Source of the DNA: an uncultured Collinsella sp.
GTDB taxonomy: Bacteria > Actinomycetota > Coriobacteriia > Coriobacteriales > Coriobacteriaceae
Reading direction: 5' to 3'
DNA: 7,016 bases
Assembly (NCBI GenBank): GCA_900544425.1
Contig: UQUX01000094.1
Location: forward strand, 1 to 7,016
Every line of letters starts with the position of its first letter. Position 1 is the first letter of the stretch. The notes under the pieces are model-generated. The model did not search any database, had not been told where the DNA came from, and saw only the letters and a program-made list of their open reading frames with translations. Below are positions 5,389 to 7,016 of this stretch, piece by piece. The translations under genes and the position numbers were made by a program.

Positions 5389-5398
5389 GGACATTCGA

Positions 5399-6700
5399 CT
5401 AGCGGATATGCGCGGGCTTTCCGCCCCAGTAGAAGCGGCAGAAGGCTCGTTTGCGCTTTTGGGGCTTGCCTACGAGCTCCATGGTTGCGATGGCGATGTC
5501 TTTGGCAGCGTGAGGGCGGCGTAGTACTTCGCCGTTGATGAGTAGGGCTTTGAGTGATTCGGGATGGTCGTGCAAGTGACGTAGGGTTACGATGAGTTCT
5601 CGTGCGGTGGTGACATGCATGCTGGCGCCCATGCCGGTGAGCATCGTGGTGTTGGCCTTTTCCTGACCGTATGATTTGCCCAGTAGGATCATCGGCAGAT
5701 GCGCGCACAGGCACTCGGTGACGGTGAGCCCGCCCGATTTGAGGATTGCCAGGTCGCAGCCGTGCATGAGGGCCGCCATGTCATCTACGTAGTCCAGTAC
5801 CGTCACGTTGTCGAGCTTCATGGCGTCGAAGAGCGTTTTGAGTCGGTTGGCGTATTCCTTATCCTTGCCCGGTAAAAAGACAAAGTGCATGTCCTCAAAG
5901 CTGCGTAAGAAGGGGAGCGTGTGGTCCATCGCGGCACGGAAACGCACGTATGGTTGGGGCAAACTGGCGCCGGCCATCACCAATACGACGGTTTTGTCTA
6001 TGGGGAGATTGAACTTGCTGAGCTCATCTTCGCGTTTGTAATCTGAATCGAAACCGGCACGAATGGGAATGCCCGTTATGCGGATCTTTGACTCGGGAAC
6101 CTTGCGCGGGCGCAGCGTTTCGGCCATAAACTCGTTGGCTACGCAGAATAGGTCGGTGTCCTTGTGGGGCCAAAAGCCTTCAACTTCATAGTCTGTTGGT
6201 ACGCAGATGACCGGGTAATCGATACCCGTGATGACGCGGGCGCCCACAGCGACGTTGGCCGCCGTAATGTGTGTTGCGACCACGGCTATGGGCCTGCGGG
6301 TCCGGACGTATTCGTTGAAGGCGGGGAACATAATTCGTGACCATGCTGTGCCGCCGCCCCAGAGCAGATGTCCTGTAAGCGTATATCGCCAGGTCAGGTC
6401 GTAAATGGGACGCGTGGCGCCGGTAAACGACGCTGCTGTTTTATTACCATCGAACCTAATGCGTCCAAAATCGAGGATATCTAGGACTTCGATCTCAATA
6501 TCCTTAGGGATTCCCTTGGTGCCGCGGATAAGGTCAAATGCTTGTGCAATCGCGTTGGCGGCGGCTTTGTGGCCCGATCCAACCGATGCGTGCACAATGG
6601 TTACCAGGGGTTTTTGTGCAGGTGAAACGGTCATTTGCTCCGGTTGGGGAGTGGCTTGCATGGGCAGGGGAGCGCTATTGCTCGTCTGCGTTTGATCCAT
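5399..6700 (-). CDS. MGDG-synthase/UgtP-type diacylglycerol glycosyltransferase
   Basis: This is a GT28-family enzyme with an N-terminal MGDG-synthase domain. Such enzymes add sugar from a UDP-sugar (or related donor) to diacylglycerol at the inner face of the membrane, making glycolipids and lipoteichoic-acid anchors. The protein has 433 residues: a Gln/Thr/Pro-rich, probably disordered tail (1-30), the acceptor-side domain with HASVGSGHKAAANAIAQAF (37-55) and PTDYEVEGFW (168-177), and the donor-binding half with KSGGLTVTE (321-329) and GQEKAN (345-350). The frame is open to 6763, but I chose the ATG at 6700: AAGGGGAG (6707-6714) lies 6 bases upstream, and a -10 candidate lies between the two starts. 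The exact sugar and number of additions cannot be told from sequence. It is divergent from trxB, and the hairpin at 5285-5388 lies 10 bases after its stop. Confidence 0.87.
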   Translation of the reverse strand: MDQTQTSNSAPLPMQATPQPEQMTVSPAQKPLVTIVHASVGSGHKAAANAIAQAFDLIRGTKGIPKDIEIEVLDILDFGRIRFDGNKTAASFTGATRPIYDLTWRYTLTGHLLWGGGTAWSRIMFPAFNEYVRTRRPIAVVATHITAANVAVGARVITGIDYPVICVPTDYEVEGFWPHKDTDLFCVANEFMAETLRPRKVPESKIRITGIPIRAGFDSDYKREDELSKFNLPIDKTVVLVMAGASLPQPYVRFRAAMDHTLPFLRSFEDMHFVFLPGKDKEYANRLKTLFDAMKLDNVTVLDYVDDMAALMHGCDLAILKSGGLTVTECLCAHLPMILLGKSYGQEKANTTMLTGMGASMHVTTARELIVTLRHLHDHPESLKALLINGEVLRRPHAAKDIAIATMELVGKPQKRKRAFCRFYWGGKPAHIR

Positions 6701-6736
6701 CGATAACTCCCCTTCAGCTTTGTTACGCGATTTATC

Positions 6737-6742
6737 ATTGTA
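6737..6742 (-). promoter_or_regulatory. Putative -10 element of the glycosyltransferase gene
   Basis: On the minus strand TACAAT (5 of 6 to TATAAT) ends 36 bases upstream of the ATG at 6700, predicting a leader of about 30 bases. No good -35 is seen, so strength and exact start are uncertain. Its position downstream of the in-frame ATG at 6763 argues for the shorter protein. Confidence 0.4.
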
Positions 6743-6817
6743 GTGCATGAGTGTCATGTTCACGTAAATTTGGGTATGAGCGCAAAGAACGACAACGTTT
6801 CGACGAGAGGATTCTTC

Positions 6818-7016
6818 ATGACTACCGATCAGCCGATTGATGTTGCGATTATCGGTGGAGGCCCCGCGGGCTATGCTGCCGCCATTTACGCTGCGCGTGC
6901 CAACCTGACGACGACCGTGATTGAGCAGGGCATGTCGGGTGGACAGATCGCCACGACCAATGAAGTCGAGAACTATCCGGGCATTCCGCTCTTGAGTGGC
7001 GCCGAACTCGGCGAGC
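6818..7016 (+). CDS. trxB: Thioredoxin reductase, 3'-truncated by the window edge
   Basis: TrxB is a flavoenzyme that moves electrons from NADPH through FAD and a Cys pair to thioredoxin. Only the first 66 codons are in the window, out of about 310 for the family. Residues 8-24 carry the FAD dinucleotide-binding motif, VAIIGGGPAGYAAAIYAAR in outline (GGGPAG at 13-18). The family signature GGQIATTNEVENYPGI follows around residues 41-56. The redox-active CxxC would lie beyond the window. The ATG has AGAGGA at 6806-6811 as Shine-Dalgarno with 6 bases spacing. It is divergent from the glycosyltransferase gene, with 117 bases between start codons. A weak TATGAG at 6775-6780 could be its -10. Related family members (such as ferredoxin/thioredoxin reductase-like proteins) cannot be fully excluded from the N-terminus alone. 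Confidence 0.92.
   Translation, partial: MTTDQPIDVAIIGGGPAGYAAAIYAARANLTTTVIEQGMSGGQIATTNEVENYPGIPLLSGAELGE

Noticed and set aside
5163..5714. Minus-strand open frame of 183 codons across the second long hairpin and the glycosyltransferase 3' end
   Set aside because: Its protein is rich in His, Arg, Pro and Ser like an out-of-frame reading, and it overlaps a clear gene and a palindrome.
6701..6763. N-terminal extension of the glycosyltransferase to the ATG at 6763 or 6745
   Set aside because: The ATG at 6763 lacks a good Shine-Dalgarno. A likely -10 lies downstream of both upstream ATGs, and the ATG at 6700 has a strong AAGGGGAG at proper spacing.

Overview
The window looks like chromosomal DNA of a moderately GC-rich actinobacterium, most likely a Coriobacteriia member such as Collinsella. 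I infer this from recognisable proteins, codon use and gene order, not from a database search. In particular, a divergent lexA / LysM-protein pair followed by nrdR is an arrangement I know from Actinobacteria. No mobile element, CRISPR array, rRNA or tRNA gene was found.

Layout. (1) At 1-2014 on the plus strand are the 3' part of miaA (tRNA dimethylallyltransferase) and hflX (ribosome-associated GTPase), joined by a TAATG stop/start overlap. (2) At 1999-3347 on the minus strand are lexA and, overlapping its stop by one base, a small multi-pass membrane protein of the HGSNAT/DUF1624 acyltransferase type. The 3' end of the latter overlaps the convergent hflX by 16 bases. (3) At 3371-3440 is a regulatory region with three GAAC-N4-GTTC LexA boxes whose centres are exactly 28 bp apart. 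The middle box fills the spacer of a strong plus-strand promoter. (4) At 3508-4903 on the plus strand are a membrane-anchored LysM protein (probable SOS division inhibitor of the YneA/DivS/ChiZ kind), nrdR (repressor of ribonucleotide reductase genes) and dut (dUTPase). A perfect 12-bp inverted repeat covers the nrdR start codon. (5) At 4904-5398 is a gene-free convergent region with two very long hairpins. They share a nearly identical 58-nt apex in opposite orientation, with compensated base changes, but have unrelated outer stems. (6) At 5399-6700 on the minus strand is a UgtP/MGDG-synthase-like glycolipid glycosyltransferase, and from 6818 on the plus strand the 5' end of trxB (thioredoxin reductase).

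How it fits together: the centre of the window reads as a DNA-damage and nucleotide-supply module. On SOS induction LexA cleavage should release lexA itself (with the membrane acyltransferase behind it) and the LysM division inhibitor. Read-through could reach nrdR and dut, which govern dNTP supply and keep uracil out of DNA. The most unusual signal is the hairpin pair in the dut/glycosyltransferase convergent region: a conserved apex on two different self-complementary stems, each placed just downstream of a stop codon in the same orientation relative to its gene.
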